From NCBI RefSeq assembly GCF_011603255.1, contig NZ_JAANCM010000002.1:518333-582332 (forward strand): a stretch of DNA of 64,000 bases. Direction: 5' to 3'. A model generated the notes under the pieces. The model was not told the origin of the DNA, did not search any database, and saw only the letters and a list, made by a program, of their open reading frames with translations. Position 1 is the first letter of the stretch, and the number at the start of each line of letters is the position of its first letter. Positions 16,872-27,436 of the stretch are shown piece after piece. The stretch is from Ferranicluibacter rubi (GTDB taxonomy: Bacteria; Pseudomonadota; Alphaproteobacteria; Rhizobiales; Rhizobiaceae). The position numbers were made by a program, and so were the translations under genes.

Positions 16872-18359
16872 ATGCAGGTTATCGAAACGCTCGCGGATGG
16901 GCTGAAGCGCGAACTCAAGGTCGTCATCCCGGCAAAGGACATGCAGGCGCGCATGAACGAGCGCCTCGCCGATGCCAAGGACAAGGTCAAGATCAACGGC
17001 TTCCGTCCGGGCAAGGTACCGGTTGCACATCTCAAGAAGATGTACGGCAAGTCGATCATGGCTGAGCTCGTCAACGAGCTGGTCCGCGACAAGCCCACCG
17101 AGATCCTGTCGGAGCGCGGCGAAAAGTCTGCGACCCAGCCGGAAGTGGCGATGACCGAGGACGAGGCGGAAGCCGAAAAGATCCTCAGCGCCGAAGCCGA
17201 TTTCGAATTCACGCTCGCCTATGAAGTCATCCCGGCCATCGAGCTGAAGGACGTCAGCGGCATCAAGATCACGCGCGAAGTGGTCGATATCGCCGAAGAC
17301 GAAGTTACCGAGCAGATCATGCGCATCGCCGAAAGCGCGCGCACCTTCGAAGACAAGACCGGTGCAGCCGAAAATGGCGATCGTGTCACGATCGACTACC
17401 TCGGCAAGGTCGATGGCGAAGCCTTCGACGGTGGCAAGGACGAAGACGCGGAGCTGGTTCTCGGCTCCAACCGCTTCATCCCCGGCTTCGAAGAGCAGCT
17501 GGTCGGCGCCTCCACCGGCGACGAGAAGACGATCAACGTCACGTTCCCGGCAGAATATCCGGCTGCGAACCTCGCCGGCAAGGACGCCACCTTCGACATC
17601 AAGGTCAAGTCGGTTGCCGCGCCCGGCGCTGTCGAGATCAACGACGAACTGGCCACCAAGCTTGGCGTCGAATCGGCTGAAAAGCTGAAGGAAATCGTCC
17701 GCGGCCAGATCGAGAGCCAGTACGGTTCGATGACACGCCAGAAGGTCAAGCGTCAGATGCTCGACCAGCTGGACGAAATGTACCAGTTCGATACCCCGCA
17801 GCGCCTCGTCGATGCCGAGTTCGAAAACATCTGGCGCCAGATCAACACCGATCTGGAACAGGCCGGCAAGACATTTGCTGATGAAGAAACGACGGAAGAA
17901 GAAGCCCGCGTCGAATACCGCAAGCTTGCGGAACGCCGCGTTCGTCTCGGCCTCGTTCTCTCGGAAATCGGCGAGAAGGCCGGCGTCACCGTGACGGACG
18001 AAGAAATGCAGCGTTCGCTGTTCGACCAGCTGCGCCAGTTCCCCGGCCAGGAAAAGCAGATCATCGACTACTTCCAGAAGACCCCGGGTGCTGCCGCTTC
18101 GCTGCGCGCCCCGCTGTTCGAAGAAAAGGTCGTCGATCATCTTCTTTCCGAAGTCAGCGTGACCGACAAGACGGTCAGCAAGGAGGAACTGATGGCAGAT
18201 GACGAGGACGGCAACGACAAGCCGGCCAAGACGTCTGCCAAGAAGAAGTCGGCTGCCAAGGCCGATGCTGCCGAAGGCGAGGAAACCGCCGAAGCCGCTG
18301 CACCGAAGAAGAAGGCCGCTTCCAAGAAGAAGGCCACGGACGACAGCGCCGCCGAGTAA
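16872..18359 (+). CDS. tig: Trigger factor (ribosome-associated chaperone, peptidyl-prolyl isomerase)
   Basis: Binds nascent chains at the ribosome exit tunnel. The 495-residue protein has the N-terminal ribosome-binding domain with the signature [18 protein letters not shown] (about residues 45-62), an FKBP-type isomerase domain (about 165-255, [20 protein letters not shown] and FIPGFEEQL), and the helical C-terminal chaperone domain. A Lys/Ala/Glu-rich tail (AKKKSAAK repeats, about 450-495) extends it beyond the E. coli protein, as is common in rhizobia. Single gene with a good terminator behind it. Confidence 0.97.
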   Translation: MQVIETLADGLKRELKVVIPAKDMQARMNERLADAKDKVKINGFRPGKVPVAHLKKMYGKSIMAELVNELVRDKPTEILSERGEKSATQPEVAMTEDEAEAEKILSAEADFEFTLAYEVIPAIELKDVSGIKITREVVDIAEDEVTEQIMRIAESARTFEDKTGAAENGDRVTIDYLGKVDGEAFDGGKDEDAELVLGSNRFIPGFEEQLVGASTGDEKTINVTFPAEYPAANLAGKDATFDIKVKSVAAPGAVEINDELATKLGVESAEKLKEIVRGQIESQYGSMTRQKVKRQMLDQLDEMYQFDTPQRLVDAEFENIWRQINTDLEQAGKTFADEETTEEEARVEYRKLAERRVRLGLVLSEIGEKAGVTVTDEEMQRSLFDQLRQFPGQEKQIIDYFQKTPGAAASLRAPLFEEKVVDHLLSEVSVTDKTVSKEELMADDEDGNDKPAKTSAKKKSAAKADAAEGEETAEAAAPKKKAASKKKATDDSAAE

Positions 18360-18383
18360 TCGGCGCGCAGTCCGGATATTGAA

Positions 18384-18414
18384 AACCCCGTCGGTTTCGC
18401 CGGCGGGGTTTTTC
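18384..18414 (+). terminator. Rho-independent terminator of tig
   Basis: AACCCCG-T-CGG / CCG-G-CGGGGTT stem with a TTTCG-type loop followed by TTTTTCGTTT, 25 bases after the tig stop. Confidence 0.92.
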
Positions 18415-18472
18415 GTTTGTGGGGGTACGCGTTGGCTTGCGACGCTGAATTCGGCCATCTCATGTACAACTG

Positions 18473-18633
18473 CCCCTGACCCTGGCCCTCTCCCCGCCAA
18501 GCGGGGCGAGGAGACGCGGTCGGGCTTTCGGTTTCTCTCTGAGATAACGCAGGCAGCTACAGGCGACGAATGCTAACATTGAGGTCCCTTCTCCCCGCGC
18601 GCGGGGAGAAGGTCGCGGCAGCGGGATGAGGGG
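18473..18633. repeat. RIME-like palindromic intergenic repeat
   Basis: Two palindromes, CTCTCCCCGC-CAA-GCGGGGCGAG (near 18489-18511) and CCTTCTCCCCGC/GCGGGGAGAAGG (near 18587-18612), lie in a segment that begins CCCCTGACCCT and ends GGATGAGGGG. This composition and outline resemble the Rhizobium intergenic mosaic elements dispersed in rhizobial genomes. Only one copy is in the window, so the repeat status is from family knowledge. Confidence 0.55.
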
Positions 18634-18666
18634 CTCTTCGTCTGTGGTCAGCGCTTCAACACAGTC

Positions 18667-20076
18667 TCAATGCGCCGTACTCTTCAGGTCGCCCATGCGG
18701 TTCCAGGCGTCGAGACCGGCGATCTTGTAGGCTTCGGCGAGTGTCGGGTAGTTGAAGGTGTTCTCGACGAAGTATTCGACCGTGCCCTTCAGGTTGAGGA
18801 CGGCCTGGCCGATATGGACGAGTTCGGTCGCACCTTCGCCGACGATATGGATGCCGAGAAGGCGGCGGGTCTTGAGCGAGAAGATCAGTTTCAGGAGGCC
18901 CGAATCAAGGCCCATGATGTGCCCGCGCGAGGTTTCGCGGAACCGCGCGATGCCGCATTCGTAAGGGATGCCGCGCGTCTTTACCTCTTCTTCGGTCAGG
19001 CCGCAGGTCGAGATCTCGGGAACGGCGTAGATGCCGTAGGGGAAGAATTTTGGCGGCTCCTTGGCGATGGCGCCGACGGCCACGCGTGCCGCGATCCGGC
19101 CCTGTTCCATGGAGGTCGAGGCAAGGCTCGGGAAACCGATGACGTCGCCCGCCGCGTAGATGTTAGGCACGGAGGTCTGGAATGTCTCGGGGTTGACGCT
19201 GAGCCGTCCGCGCGTATCGGCCTGCAGGCCGGCAGCCGCAAGGTTGAGCGATTCGGTTGCACCCATGCGCCCGGCTGCAAACAGCACCATCTCGCAGATG
19301 ATCACACGCCCGCTGTCGAGGGTGATCTGGCATTTTCCATCCGGCAGCCGCTCCACCTTGTCGGCCTTCTGGCCGAGATGCAGCTTCATGTTTCGGTCGC
19401 GCAGCTGATAGGTGAAATCCTCGACGATTTCCTTGTCGATGAAGTCGAGCATGGTCGATTTCGGGTCGATGATCGTAACGGCCGTATCGAGCGCACTAAA
19501 GATCGTCGCATATTCGATGCCGATGACGCCGGCGCCGATGACGGCCATGGAGCGCGGCAGTTCCTCGATGTCGAGCAGCTCGTCGCTGTCCAGCACGGTC
19601 TTGCCGTCGAAGGGAATGTAGTCGGGGCGGAAGGGCTTCGTGCCGACGGCAAGCAGGATGCTCGTGCCGGTGATCTGCACCACCTCGCCGTCTTCCTTGA
19701 CGATCTGCATGGTATTGACGTCGACGAAGCTCGCGCGTCCGCGGATATGCTGCACGCGGTTGCGGGCGAACTGGTGCTCCAGAACCTCGACCTCGTGGTC
19801 GAGGGTGATGATCAGGCGGCGGCGCAGGTCCTCGGCGCTGATCTGTTCCTTGACGCGATAGGCGCGCCCGTAGAAGCCGCGTTCGCGCCAGCCAGAGAGG
19901 TTCAGCGCGGTCTCGCGCATCGTCTTCGAGGGAATGGTGCCGGTGTGCACGGAAACGCCGCCGACGCGTTTGCCCTGCTCGATCACCACCACTTTCTTGC
20001 CGAGCTTGGCGGCCTGGATGGCGGCGCGACGGCCAGCGGGGCCGCTGCCGACGACGATGAGGTCATACTGCATCAT
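18667..20076 (-). CDS. sthA: Soluble (Si-specific) NAD(P)+ transhydrogenase
   Basis: Cytoplasmic flavoprotein balancing NADPH and NADH. The 469-residue protein has the FAD motif DLIVVGSGPAGRRAAIQAAKL, the segment GGVSVHTGTIPSKTMRET at the place of the disulfide-reductase CxxxxC site (no Cys pair, as expected for a transhydrogenase rather than lipoamide dehydrogenase), the second nucleotide motif VIGAGVIGIEYATI, and the FAD-binding GDVIGFPSLASTSMEQGR. ATG codons at 20076 and 20073 are both possible starts. Adjacent to the repeat and upstream of radC but with a 165-base gap. Confidence 0.93.
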   Translation of the reverse strand: MMQYDLIVVGSGPAGRRAAIQAAKLGKKVVVIEQGKRVGGVSVHTGTIPSKTMRETALNLSGWRERGFYGRAYRVKEQISAEDLRRRLIITLDHEVEVLEHQFARNRVQHIRGRASFVDVNTMQIVKEDGEVVQITGTSILLAVGTKPFRPDYIPFDGKTVLDSDELLDIEELPRSMAVIGAGVIGIEYATIFSALDTAVTIIDPKSTMLDFIDKEIVEDFTYQLRDRNMKLHLGQKADKVERLPDGKCQITLDSGRVIICEMVLFAAGRMGATESLNLAAAGLQADTRGRLSVNPETFQTSVPNIYAAGDVIGFPSLASTSMEQGRIAARVAVGAIAKEPPKFFPYGIYAVPEISTCGLTEEEVKTRGIPYECGIARFRETSRGHIMGLDSGLLKLIFSLKTRRLLGIHIVGEGATELVHIGQAVLNLKGTVEYFVENTFNYPTLAEAYKIAGLDAWNRMGDLKSTAH

Positions 20077-20241
20077 GGAATGTTTCCGATAGGAGGATGA
20101 ATCGTTGTGCGTTGCGGCAAATGTCGCGCGTCAATGCCCTATAGGTCAATCATGGAGACTGTATGAACGACGCAAAATGGCGAGAAACCGACAGGGTGGC
20201 AAGCCCTGCGCGAGCCTGAGGGGCCGCGCGGAGGAAAGCTC

Positions 20242-21060
20242 CTAGATAAGGCGCAGTCCCCGGAGGCTCGCATGACCGTCGCGGCCGATGATGATGTGGT
20301 CGTGGACCGCGACGCCGAGCGGCTTTGCCGTATCGATGATGGTCTTCGTCATGTCGATATCCGCACGCGATGGCGTCGGATCGCCCGAGGGGTGGTTGTG
20401 CACGAGGATGACGGCGGTCGCCGAAAGCTCCAGTGCCCGCTTGACGACCTCGCGCGGATAGACGGGCGTATGGTCGATGGTGCCAGTCTGCTGGACCTCG
20501 TCGGCAATCAGGGCATTGCGCTTGTCCAGGAACAGGATTCGGAACTGCTCGCGCGTCTCGTTGGCCATGGCGGCATGGCAATATTCGATCACCTGCGACC
20601 AGGATGAGAGCACCTTCTTGCCCCGCAACTCGCTCTTCAGCATGCGGTGGGCAATGGTCGAGACGAGCTTCAGGTCGAGGGCGACGGCCTCGCCGATGCC
20701 CTTCACCTCCTGCAGCAGCGCTGGCGGTGCACCAAGGACCCCCGAGAGAGTGCCGAACCGGTCGAGAAGCGCCTTGGCGATCGGCTTGGTATCGCGGCGC
20801 GGGATGAGGCGGAACAGCAGAAGTTCGAGGAGTTCGTAGTCAGCAAGCGCCGTGTCGCCATTGTCGCGGTAACGGCTTCTCAAGCGGTCGCGATGTCCGT
20901 GATAATGCGCTTCGTCGGCATCTTTCACAGGCGGCTTCGGCGCAAACCGTCCCTGTCTCGACGGTGACGCGGGGCGCGCCGGCTGGTCGGCGAAGAAGCC
21001 GCGCTCGTCCGCAGGCTCCGGCGCGTCGCCGTCGAGATCGAAGGGAGGTTTTGTGCCCAT
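20242..21060 (-). CDS. radC: RadC-family JAB/MPN domain protein
   Basis: A 272-residue protein of the RadC (UPF0758) family. The N terminus is disordered, with a helix-hairpin-helix (about residues 75-130) and a JAMM metal motif [16 protein letters not shown] near residue 230. Function is uncertain; despite the name a DNA-repair role was not upheld, and the fold suggests a metal-dependent isopeptidase-like or nucleotide-processing activity. It begins inside the stop of map (TGATG, 1-base overlap), so it is translationally coupled. A GTG one codon earlier is possible. Confidence 0.9.
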   Translation of the reverse strand: MGTKPPFDLDGDAPEPADERGFFADQPARPASPSRQGRFAPKPPVKDADEAHYHGHRDRLRSRYRDNGDTALADYELLELLLFRLIPRRDTKPIAKALLDRFGTLSGVLGAPPALLQEVKGIGEAVALDLKLVSTIAHRMLKSELRGKKVLSSWSQVIEYCHAAMANETREQFRILFLDKRNALIADEVQQTGTIDHTPVYPREVVKRALELSATAVILVHNHPSGDPTPSRADIDMTKTIIDTAKPLGVAVHDHIIIGRDGHASLRGLRLI

Positions 21061-21890
21061 CACGCCGCCGGCAGGCCGGGGCGGTCGAGACCGGCGGGCG
21101 AGAGCGTGAAGATCTCGCAGCCATCGGCCGTCACACCGACGGCATGTTCGTACTGGGCCGACAACGACCGGTCGCGCGTGACCGCCGTCCAGCCGTCCGC
21201 CAGCACCTTCACATGCGGGCGGCCGAGATTGATCATCGGCTCGATGGTGAAGATCATGCCTTCACGCATCTCCGGCCCATCACTGGCCCGGCCGTAATGC
21301 AGAATGTTTGGCGCATCATGGAACAGCCGCCCGACGCCGTGGCCGCAAAAATCCCGCACCACGGAGCAGCGTTCGGCTTCGGCAAAGGTCTGTATGGCCT
21401 CGCCGATCGCACCGATGCGGGCGCCGGGCTTCACCGCGGCGATGCCGCGCATCAGGCACTCATGCGTCACCTCCAGCAGCCGCTGTGCCGCGCGCTTGAT
21501 CTCGCCGACCGGATACATCCGGCTCGAATCGCCATGCCAGCCGTCCACCACGTAGGTCACGTCGATATTGACGACGTCGCCTTCGCGCAGCGGCTTGTCG
21601 TTGGGAATGCCGTGGCAGACGACATGGTTGATCGAGGTGCAGGAGGATTTGGTGTAGCCGCGATAGTTCAGCGTCGCGGGGAGAACGCCGTTCTCCATGC
21701 CGAAGTCGAACACGAACCGGTCGATCGCATCCGTGGTGACGCCCGGCTTGACGATATCGACCAGCGCATCGAGACAGCGCGCGGTGATGAGGCAGGCCCG
21801 TCGCATGCCTTCGAAATCCTCTGCCGTGTGCAGGCGGATGACGCCGGTGTTTCGCGTGGGCGCGGCCGCCGCTTCGATGTAGTTGACCAT
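21060..21890 (-). CDS. map: Methionine aminopeptidase, type I
   Basis: Removes the initiator Met from new proteins. The 276-residue sequence shows [21 protein letters not shown], metal ligands in [21 protein letters not shown], and the [14 protein letters not shown] and TIEPMI segments, all type I signatures. The first 15 residues ([15 protein letters not shown]) are a short extension. It precedes radC by coupling. A divergent or preceding gene is absent for about 190 bases upstream, where phaC ends. Confidence 0.95.
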   Translation of the reverse strand: MVNYIEAAAAPTRNTGVIRLHTAEDFEGMRRACLITARCLDALVDIVKPGVTTDAIDRFVFDFGMENGVLPATLNYRGYTKSSCTSINHVVCHGIPNDKPLREGDVVNIDVTYVVDGWHGDSSRMYPVGEIKRAAQRLLEVTHECLMRGIAAVKPGARIGAIGEAIQTFAEAERCSVVRDFCGHGVGRLFHDAPNILHYGRASDGPEMREGMIFTIEPMINLGRPHVKVLADGWTAVTRDRSLSAQYEHAVGVTADGCEIFTLSPAGLDRPGLPAA

Positions 21891-22084
21891 AGCCCGACTC
21901 TTCCTGCTTGCCTGTCTTGCGTCTTCTGCGGTTCTGGAGATCCCGCTTGGGGGATGTCAGGCCGACCTCAAGCCTATGCTAGAGGCAAGGACGGATGTCG
22001 GCAATGAAGGCGATCGCAAAACCACAGCCCAAACCGTCGAAGTTCTGGAAATATTTGACCCGCCTCCAGGCACCGGCCGTTCGC

Positions 22085-23935
22085 TCAGGCGCGAACCCGG
22101 ACATAGGAGCCCGGAGCTTCCTCGATCGAGTTCATCGAGCCGCCCGTGCGTCGGGCAGGAACCCGCTCTCCATCGAGCGAGGCCACCCAGTCATACCAGT
22201 TCGGCCACCAAGAGCCCGACGTTTCCTTGGCGCTCGCAATCCAGTCTTCCAACTCGCCGACCGGCGGGCCGCCCGTCCAGAACTGGTACTTCCGCTTGTC
22301 CGGCGGATTGACCACGCCGGCGATGTGGCCGGAGCCGGACAGGACATAGGTGACCTCGCCGCCGAAGGAGCTGCTGCCGAGAAAGACGGATTTCGCCGGC
22401 GCGATATGATCTTCCCGTGTCGCGAGGTTGTAGACGGGAATCGTCACGTCCTTCAGCGACAGCGTCCTGCCTGCCAGCACCATCTCGCCGCGGCTGAGCT
22501 TGTTCTCGAGGTAGCAATTGCGCAGATAGAACGAGTGGTTCGCCGCCGGCATGCGGGTCGAATCGGCGTTCCAATAGAGAAGGTCGAAGGCCGAGGGCTC
22601 GACGCCCTTCAGGTAGTTGTTGACGAAATAGGGCCAGATCAGTTCGGAAGCGCGCAGCATGTTGAAGGCAAGCGCCATGCTCGACCCTTCGAGATAACCT
22701 TTCTCGCTCATGCGCTTTTCGATCTGCGAGATCTGGTCCTCGTCGACGAACACCTTGAGATCGCCGGCATGGGTGAAATCGACCTGCGTCGTGAAGAGGG
22801 TTGCGGACCGGATGCGCCGGTCGCCTTCCTGCGCATGCAGCGCGAGCGTTGCCGCGAGCAGCGTACCACCAACGCAATAGCCCACCGCGTTGACCTCGTC
22901 TTCCCCCGTCGCCTGCTTCACCGTGTCGAGCGCGAAGCCAATACCTTCGCGCGCATAGGACTCCCAGTCCTTGTCGGCGTGACGCTCGTCGGGGTTCACC
23001 CAGGAGATGACGAAGACCGTGTGGCCCTGGTCCACCGCCCATTTGATGAAGGACTTCTGCGGGTTGAGGTCGAGAACGTAGAACTTGTTGATCCAGGGTG
23101 GGCAGATGAGGAGAGGGCGCTTCAGCACCGTTTCCGTTGTCGCATCGTACTGGATGACCTGACAGACGTCGCTTTGTGCCAGCACCTTGCCCGGCGTCAG
23201 CGCGATGTTCTCACCGATCGCAAACTTGCTCGTGTCGCTCTGGCGCAGACGCAGTTCGCCTTTGCCGGAGAGAATGTCCTCGGCCAGCATCCGCATGCCG
23301 TTGACGAGATTGGCACCATTGGCGGCGACCGTCTCGCGGTAGAGCTGCGGATTGGTCGCGATGAAGTTGGACGGGGAGAGGGCCTCCGTGACCTGCCGCA
23401 CATAGAAGGCGGCCTTGTGGCGTGTGTGCTCGTCCAGTCCCTCCGTCTGCATCACCATCTTCTCCGCCCAGTCGGAGAGGACGAGATAGGCCTGCCGCAG
23501 CATGTCGAAGAAGGGGTTGGCGACCCAGTCCGGGTCGGCGAAGCGTTTGTCCCGTGATGGCTCTGCTGCCGGCGTCGCACTCGGCGGCGTATCCAGGCCG
23601 CTGACTTTCTGCAGGCTGCGCGTCCACATGCCCATCATGCTGGTCATCAGATGCGTCTGCGCCTCGAACGACCGGCGCGGATCCGACATCCAGTATTCGG
23701 AAACCTTGGAGAGGGTCTTCACGAGATCCGTCATCGGATCGGCGATCGTATCGACCTTCTCGCCGCTTTCGCGCGGCGCAAGCCAGGCTGAAGCCGCCTT
23801 GCCGACATGCTCCAGCGAGCGGGCCAGGTTGACGGTCAGGGCCTCGGGATCCTTGATCAGATAAGCTTCGACGGCTTTCGGATCGAAGCCCGGAAAAGCG
23901 CGTCCGCCGTTGCCGGTCGTCTTGTCGTCTCCCAC
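22085..23935 (-). CDS. phaC: Class I polyhydroxyalkanoate synthase
   Basis: Polymerises 3-hydroxyacyl-CoA into storage polyester granules. The lipase-like box GYCVGGT has the catalytic Cys near residue 354, with FVISWVNPDERHADKDWESY just before it and the GHIAGVVNPP His region near the C terminus. I chose a GTG start at 23935 because a GGGAGGA site lies 5 bases upstream; this gives 616 residues, whereas an ATG 57 bases upstream would add a doubtful leader. No phaA/phaB or phasin gene is adjacent, which is normal in rhizobia. Divergent from a small lipoprotein gene. Confidence 0.95.
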   Translation of the reverse strand: MGDDKTTGNGGRAFPGFDPKAVEAYLIKDPEALTVNLARSLEHVGKAASAWLAPRESGEKVDTIADPMTDLVKTLSKVSEYWMSDPRRSFEAQTHLMTSMMGMWTRSLQKVSGLDTPPSATPAAEPSRDKRFADPDWVANPFFDMLRQAYLVLSDWAEKMVMQTEGLDEHTRHKAAFYVRQVTEALSPSNFIATNPQLYRETVAANGANLVNGMRMLAEDILSGKGELRLRQSDTSKFAIGENIALTPGKVLAQSDVCQVIQYDATTETVLKRPLLICPPWINKFYVLDLNPQKSFIKWAVDQGHTVFVISWVNPDERHADKDWESYAREGIGFALDTVKQATGEDEVNAVGYCVGGTLLAATLALHAQEGDRRIRSATLFTTQVDFTHAGDLKVFVDEDQISQIEKRMSEKGYLEGSSMALAFNMLRASELIWPYFVNNYLKGVEPSAFDLLYWNADSTRMPAANHSFYLRNCYLENKLSRGEMVLAGRTLSLKDVTIPVYNLATREDHIAPAKSVFLGSSSFGGEVTYVLSGSGHIAGVVNPPDKRKYQFWTGGPPVGELEDWIASAKETSGSWWPNWYDWVASLDGERVPARRTGGSMNSIEEAPGSYVRVRA

Positions 23936-24081
23936 CAGATCCTCCCGCCATATCTCTTCGTTTTGGCTTTTTACATTCTGCCGGAATATCACTACAAGTG
24001 CCAGCGGATGTTGCTATGCGGGGCAGGGAAGCGCCACGCACATCGGCGACCACCGGACGATCTGGGTTTTAGAGGGCTATC

Positions 24082-24432
24082 ATGAAATTGCTGTCGGGAC
24101 ATTCGATGCTGCGCACTGCGGCGATCAGCGCGCTCTGCGCCACTGCCGTCGGCTGCACGACCCCTCAGGCCGATCGTACGCCGGCCTACACCTCCACGAT
24201 GGCGCGCCCGGTGCCGACCAACGTCTATCCGCGCATCGAGGGCAAACTTTCCGCTGCCGCGCCGCAGATGACGAACGAGGAGGCCACGAGTGTTTCGACG
24301 CGGCTGAGTGCACTCTCGGCCCGCCGCGCATCCGGCGCCATCTCCGAGGCGGAATACCGTCGCCGGCTCGCCGAACTGAACGCGCTTGCGGAACACCACG
24401 GTGCCGACACGCTCAACGAGATTCGCAATTAA
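24082..24432 (+). CDS. Small lipoprotein with SHOCT-like C terminus
   Basis: Hypothetical 116-residue lipoprotein. Signal peptide with lipobox TAVGC (Cys about residue 25), then a polar region, and a C-terminal helix pair including RRASGAISEAEYRRRLAEL, which resembles the short SHOCT motif found at protein ends. No enzyme motif is visible. Divergent from phaC (about 145 bases). It has a weak ribosome binding site, and function cannot be assigned. Confidence 0.7.
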   Translation: MKLLSGHSMLRTAAISALCATAVGCTTPQADRTPAYTSTMARPVPTNVYPRIEGKLSAAAPQMTNEEATSVSTRLSALSARRASGAISEAEYRRRLAELNALAEHHGADTLNEIRN

Positions 24433-24743
24433 GGCTTGCCTTTCGAGCCGTTTGGACGCAAAGCCAGAACGTCGACCGAGGGGTGGATCAGGCCTTTTCA
24501 TGAGGCGTTTCCCGTCGTGTTGCAGCGTTGCAGGCCGTAGAGCACGTCCTGCCATGTTGCAGATCTCCCCCTGTCGCAGTGTTTCCGGTGTGCGGTCAAA
24601 AACGCCAGCTTCGGAAAGGGTGCGACGGACATACTGCAGAAGAACGCGTCATCATTTCGCCGATGCGCTGTTCACATTATATCAAAGAGAACGCCCTCAC
24701 GCGCGTCCGGCCGGATGCAGGCGTTCTGGACAAGGTCAGAGAG
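24433..24743. other. Intergenic region before the aminotransferase gene
   Basis: About 310 bases without a supported gene. A possible promoter TTTCGC-N17-TATATC is at 24655-24683, about 60 bases before the proposed aminotransferase start; the open frame continuing upstream of that start lacks conserved sequence. Confidence 0.4.
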
Positions 24744-25961
24744 ATGGAAGAGTTTCATAAAGTCCGGCGTCTGCCGCCCTACGTCTTCGAACAGGTCAAT
24801 CGCCTGAAGGCTAGCGCGCGAGCGGGCGGCGCCGACATTATCGACCTCGGTATGGGCAACCCCGACCTTCCGACACCCCAGGCCATCGTCGACAAGCTCT
24901 GCGAGGTCGTGCGCGATCCGCGCACCCATCGCTATTCCTCGTCCAAGGGCATTCCCGGTCTTCGCCGGGCACAGGCCGCCTATTACGCACGTCGTTTCGG
25001 CGTGAAGCTCAATCCCGATACCCAGGTTGTGGCCACGCTCGGTTCCAAGGAGGGCTTCGCCAATATGGCGCAGGCCATCACGGCGCCCGGCGACGTCGTG
25101 CTTTGCCCGAACCCGACCTACCCGATCCACGCCTTCGGCTTCCTGATGACCGGCGGCGTCATTCGCTCCATCTCGGTCGAGCCCGACGATACGTTCTTCC
25201 CGCCGCTGGAACGGGCGATCAAGCATTCGATCCCCAAGCCCATCGCGCTAATCATCAACTATCCGTCGAACCCGACGGCGCATGTGGCAACGCTCGACTT
25301 TTACAAGGAAGTCGTCGCCTTCGCCAAGCGCAACGACATCGTCATCTTGTCGGACCTCGCCTATTCCGAGATCTACTTCGGCGACACGCCGCCGCCGTCC
25401 GTTCTGGAAGTTCCCGGCGCGATGGATTGCACCGTCGAGTTTACCTCCATGTCGAAGACCTTCTCGATGCCCGGCTGGCGCATCGGCTTTGCCGTCGGCA
25501 ACGAGCGTCTGATCTCGGCGCTGACGCGTGTGAAGTCCTATCTCGACTATGGCGCCTTCACGCCGATCCAGGTGGCGGCCACGCACGCGTTGAACGGTGA
25601 CGGCTCCGATATCTCCGAGGTCCGCGCCGTCTACAAGCGCCGCCGCGACGTGCTGGTCGAGAGCTTCGGCAAGGCCGGCTTCGAAGTTCCGCCGCCGGAA
25701 GCGACGATGTTTGCCTGGGCCAAGATTCCGGAAAAATTCCGGCATCTCGGCTCGCTCGAATTCTCCAAGCTGCTCGTCGAGAAGGCCGACATCGCGGTCG
25801 CCCCCGGTATCGGCTTCGGTGAAATGGGCGACGACTACGTCCGCATCGCGCTGGTTGAAAACGAGCACCGCATCCGCCAGGCGGCCCGGAACCTGAAGAA
25901 GTTCCTGTCCACGGCCGACGACACGCTGCACAACGTGATTTCGCTCAACGCCCGCCGCTAG
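24744..25961 (+). CDS. Class I PLP aminotransferase (alanine/LL-diaminopimelate type)
   Basis: PLP-dependent transaminase, cytoplasmic, probably making alanine or another amino acid. The 405-residue protein has ADIIDLGMGNPDLPTP near the N terminus, YSSSKGIPGLR, the NYPSNPTAHV segment and the PLP-lysine region SMSKTFSMPGWRIGF. I chose the ATG at 24744 (MEEFHKVRRLPPYVF), the start typical of rhizobial homologues; an in-frame ORF runs about 216 bases further upstream without conservation. It precedes hom after a hairpin, suggesting an aspartate-family amino acid context. Substrate is not settled. Confidence 0.85.
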   Translation: MEEFHKVRRLPPYVFEQVNRLKASARAGGADIIDLGMGNPDLPTPQAIVDKLCEVVRDPRTHRYSSSKGIPGLRRAQAAYYARRFGVKLNPDTQVVATLGSKEGFANMAQAITAPGDVVLCPNPTYPIHAFGFLMTGGVIRSISVEPDDTFFPPLERAIKHSIPKPIALIINYPSNPTAHVATLDFYKEVVAFAKRNDIVILSDLAYSEIYFGDTPPPSVLEVPGAMDCTVEFTSMSKTFSMPGWRIGFAVGNERLISALTRVKSYLDYGAFTPIQVAATHALNGDGSDISEVRAVYKRRRDVLVESFGKAGFEVPPPEATMFAWAKIPEKFRHLGSLEFSKLLVEKADIAVAPGIGFGEMGDDYVRIALVENEHRIRQAARNLKKFLSTADDTLHNVISLNARR

Positions 25962-25997
25962 GCGTTCGCGTCGAGACCGACAATCGAAGACACATCT

Positions 25998-26026
25998 TCC
26001 CGCCGCAGTGTCGGCGGGACATTTTT
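25998..26026 (+). terminator. Rho-independent terminator or attenuator ahead of hom
   Basis: Perfect 8-bp stem TCCCGCCG/CGGCGGGA with a 6-base loop, followed by CATTTTT. It lies 37 bases after the aminotransferase stop and 22 bases before hom, so it could end the upstream transcript or limit read-through into hom. Confidence 0.7.
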
Positions 26027-26047
26027 CAGACAGTAGGGATGATGAGT

Positions 26048-27373
<1,326 letters not shown>

Positions 27374-27436
27374 GATCGGCGCTGCCTCGTCCGAACTGTC
27401 GGCCGCGCGGCCCTTCTCAGACGGGGACGGACGCGC

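Noticed and set aside
18667..20076. Dihydrolipoamide dehydrogenase
   Set aside because: No redox-active Cys pair at the first FAD region; segment fits the soluble transhydrogenase.
24528..24743. N-terminal extension of the aminotransferase
   Set aside because: The added 72 codons are not conserved in style and overlap a promoter-like sequence; the ATG at 24744 fits known homologues.
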